From JAQICJ01 sp041686345 (GTDB lineage Bacteria; Myxococcota_A; Polyangia; HGW-17), in contig JAWLEA010000020.1 in assembly GCA_041686345.1 (NCBI GenBank), forward strand, positions 1 to 33,971: 33,971 nucleotides of DNA, in the 5' to 3' direction. The first letter of the stretch is position 1, and every line of letters begins with the position of its first letter. Shown here piece by piece: positions 32,472 through 33,971 of this stretch. The notes beneath the pieces were generated by a model, which did no database searches, was not told the DNA's origin, and saw only the letters and a program-made list of their open reading frames with translations. Made by a program: the position numbers and the translations under genes.

Positions 32472-32969
32472 ATGCCAAACAGAACCCAAGAAAATAATGA
32501 ATTGATAGATAAGTTAGTTTACATTAACCGCGTAGCCAAAGTTGTAAAAGGTGGTAGAAGATTCAGTTTTTCAGCTCTGGTAGTTGTGGGAAACCAAAGT
32601 GGCAGTGTCGGGTTCGGACTCGGTAAAGCCAACGAAGTACCCGAGGCAATCAGAAAAGCCAAGGAAAAAGCCGAAGGCAACATGATCGATGTTCTTCTCA
32701 AGGGAACCAGTATTCCTCATGAAATCATCGGGAAATATGGTGCCGGCAAAGTGCTTTTGCGTCCCGCCTCCAAAGGAACAGGCGTTATCGCCGGTGGTGT
32801 AGTCAGAGCTGTAATGGATGCTGTTGGTGTTCATGATGTACTTACCAAGTGCATTGGCAGCAATAACCATCACAACGTTTTGAAAGCCACCTTTAATGCT
32901 CTCACCAGACTTCGTGATGCAAATGAAGTTGCCGAGCGCAGAGGAATTCCCGTAGAAAAACTCAAATAG
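32472..32969 (+). CDS. rpsE: 30S ribosomal protein S5
   Basis: Accuracy protein at the mRNA entry. It has 165 aa from the ATG at 32472, preceded by AGAGGAA; the in-frame TTG at 32469 is less likely. The dsRNA-binding domain includes INRVAKVVKGGRRFSFSALVVVG, and the C-terminal domain RPASKGTGVIAGGVVRAVMDAVGVHDVL and GSNNHHNVLKATFNAL. The region tied to spectinomycin resistance (VVKGGRRFSF) looks wild type. Confidence 0.97.
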   Translation: MPNRTQENNELIDKLVYINRVAKVVKGGRRFSFSALVVVGNQSGSVGFGLGKANEVPEAIRKAKEKAEGNMIDVLLKGTSIPHEIIGKYGAGKVLLRPASKGTGVIAGGVVRAVMDAVGVHDVLTKCIGSNNHHNVLKATFNALTRLRDANEVAERRGIPVEKLK

Positions 32970-32991
32970 AATAGACAGGTAGGAGATAGCC

Positions 32992-33189
32992 ATGGCTACT
33001 TTTATAAAAATTAAACAGATACACAGTACTATAAGTACACCTCCTGATATCAGGGCAACCATAAAGGGCCTCGGACTCAGAGGACCTGGAAAAGAAAGAA
33101 TCCTTCAAGATACTCATCAGATTAGAGGCATGATCAGAAAAGTGGCTCATCTGGTTGAGATCGAACCCTGGGAAAAGGAAGGGAAATAG
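32992..33189 (+). CDS. rpmD: 50S ribosomal protein L30
   Basis: Small large-subunit protein. It has 65 aa with the family pattern IKIKQIHSTISTPPDIRATIKGLGL and HLVEIEPW near the end. A TAGGAG site lies upstream. Only 3 nt separate it from rplO, so translation is probably coupled. Confidence 0.95.
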   Translation: MATFIKIKQIHSTISTPPDIRATIKGLGLRGPGKERILQDTHQIRGMIRKVAHLVEIEPWEKEGK

Positions 33190-33192
33190 GTC

Positions 33193-33971
33193 ATGAATAC
33201 TTTATCCAATCTCAAAAGAAGCAAAGGTTCTGTTAAAAACAGAAAAAGAAAAGGCAGAGGTCAGGGAAGTGGTCTCGGAGTTACTGCAGGAAGAGGAGAC
33301 AAAGGTCAGAAATCAAGAAGTGGCGGTTATATCCGACTTGGTTTCGAAGGTGGACAAATGCCTCTGCAGCGTCGAGTTCCCAAAAGAGGATTCAACAATA
33401 TTTTTCGCAAGGAATATTTTGTAGTTGATCTTGATTTTCTCGCCAAAAAATTTCCAGAAGGTGGACAAGTCAATCTGTCGGTTTTAAAAGATAAAGGTTT
33501 TTGTCATAATGTAGATCTTTTCAAGATCACCGGCAACGGTGAACTTGGCGATGTCAAATATGACATTATTGTAGATTCTATCACCAAAACCGCTCAGGAA
33601 ACTATTGAAGCAAAGGGCGGCAAGGTAACTGTCAAAAAGACAGTTAATGATTATATGGTAGTATCACTTGCCAAATTAAACAAAAACTTCTCATCTGATG
33701 ACGATGAAGTAAATATCACTTTTGAAGATATGAGAGCCAAAGGCCTCATCCCCAAATCAAAGTCAAAAGTAAGAATTACTTCTGTTGGCAGAATCAATAA
33801 AAAATTCAATATTGAAGCTCATCAGATTTCACGTCAAGCTTATACCACCATTAAAAAGAATGGTGGAAGCGTAAAATATCTTGAACCCGCCAATCATATT
33901 CTCAAGGTGAATTTCAAAAAATTACAAAAATGGTTTCCTGCCGGGGGCAAAGTAACTCCTGAAGATCTCAA
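33193..33971 (+). CDS. rplO: 50S ribosomal protein L15 with tandemly repeated C-terminal domain (3' end outside window)
   Basis: Late-assembly large-subunit protein. At least 259 codons are present with no stop, whereas bacterial L15 is usually about 145 aa. Residues 1-73 are a normal L15 N-terminus, with GRGQGSGLGVTAGRGDKGQK and GFEGGQMPLQRRVPKRGF. The usual C-terminal globular domain follows (about 74-149: VVDLDFLAKKFPEGGQVN, AQETIEAKGGKV). A second copy then occupies about 152-231 (MVVSLAKLNKNF, AYTTIKKNGGSV), and a third begins at about 234 (ILKVNFKKLQKWFPAGGKVT) and runs off the window. The reading frame stays open and in frame, and codon use looks like its neighbours. The start ATG is 3 nt after rpmD. 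In most bacteria secY would follow. Confidence 0.95.
   Translation, partial: MNTLSNLKRSKGSVKNRKRKGRGQGSGLGVTAGRGDKGQKSRSGGYIRLGFEGGQMPLQRRVPKRGFNNIFRKEYFVVDLDFLAKKFPEGGQVNLSVLKDKGFCHNVDLFKITGNGELGDVKYDIIVDSITKTAQETIEAKGGKVTVKKTVNDYMVVSLAKLNKNFSSDDDEVNITFEDMRAKGLIPKSKSKVRITSVGRINKKFNIEAHQISRQAYTTIKKNGGSVKYLEPANHILKVNFKKLQKWFPAGGKVTPEDL

Noticed and set aside
1..33971. CRISPR arrays, prophage, intact insertion sequences or toxin-antitoxin pairs
   Set aside because: No regularly spaced repeats, transposase, integrase or small paired ORFs of such families were seen.

Overview
This window is an AT-rich bacterial chromosome segment. It combines a small accessory block (about 1-7.2 kb) with one of the most conserved gene neighbourhoods in bacteria (about 7.8-34 kb): the tRNA-tuf / secE-nusG / rplKAJL-rpoBC / str / S10 / spc superoperon. 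The organism looks Gram-negative. Evidence is lipoprotein signal peptides with lipobox cysteines, a three-helix SecE, and large lineage-type inserts in RpoB (1409 aa) and RpoC (1398 aa, with a trigger-loop insert). The tRNA-Thr/Tyr/Gly/Thr-tuf arrangement is the one known from proteobacteria. FHA-GGDEF and Ser/Thr-kinase genes and IPT/TIG-metzincin lipoproteins would fit a lineage near the former Deltaproteobacteria (Myxococcota, Bdellovibrionota or relatives). That placement is an inference; I cannot name a genus.

Accessory block (1-7634). Two plus-strand lipoprotein genes come first: an IPT/TIG-repeat metzincin-like protease and an unrecognised lipoprotein. They converge on a minus-strand operon read from 7213 down to 3237: FHA-GGDEF diguanylate cyclase, then a GT-C membrane glycosyltransferase, then an atypical Ser/Thr kinase with a C-terminal PAS-like domain. 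The last two genes overlap by ATGA. The block is bracketed by copies, in opposite orientation, of a previously unlabelled palindromic repeat: a full 164-bp copy at 7471-7634 and a half copy cut by the window edge at 1-94.

Core block. A near-consensus sigma70 promoter (7793-7821) drives tRNA-Thr(UGU), Tyr, Gly(UCC), Thr(GGU), tuf and rpmG, ending at a terminator-like hairpin. A second promoter (9722-9749) precedes tRNA-Trp, secE, nusG, rplK, rplA, rplJ, rplL, rpoB and rpoC. Terminator-like or switch-like hairpins lie at rplK/rplA, rplL/rpoB and, most strikingly, in a 217-nt rpoB/rpoC gap. A third promoter (21834-21861) drives rpsL, rpsG and fusA. No tuf follows fusA. The S10 and spc genes then run without a break from rpsJ into rplO at the window end.

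Main oddities. (1) The rplC (L3) gene is absent from its near-universal place between rpsJ and rplD. (2) The L15 protein (rplO, running off the window) has its C-terminal globular domain tandemly repeated: two complete copies and the start of a third. (3) The rpoB-rpoC gap contains four successive inverted repeats. (4) A palindromic repeat family flanks the accessory block. (5) The kinase and metzincin carry non-canonical active-site residues.
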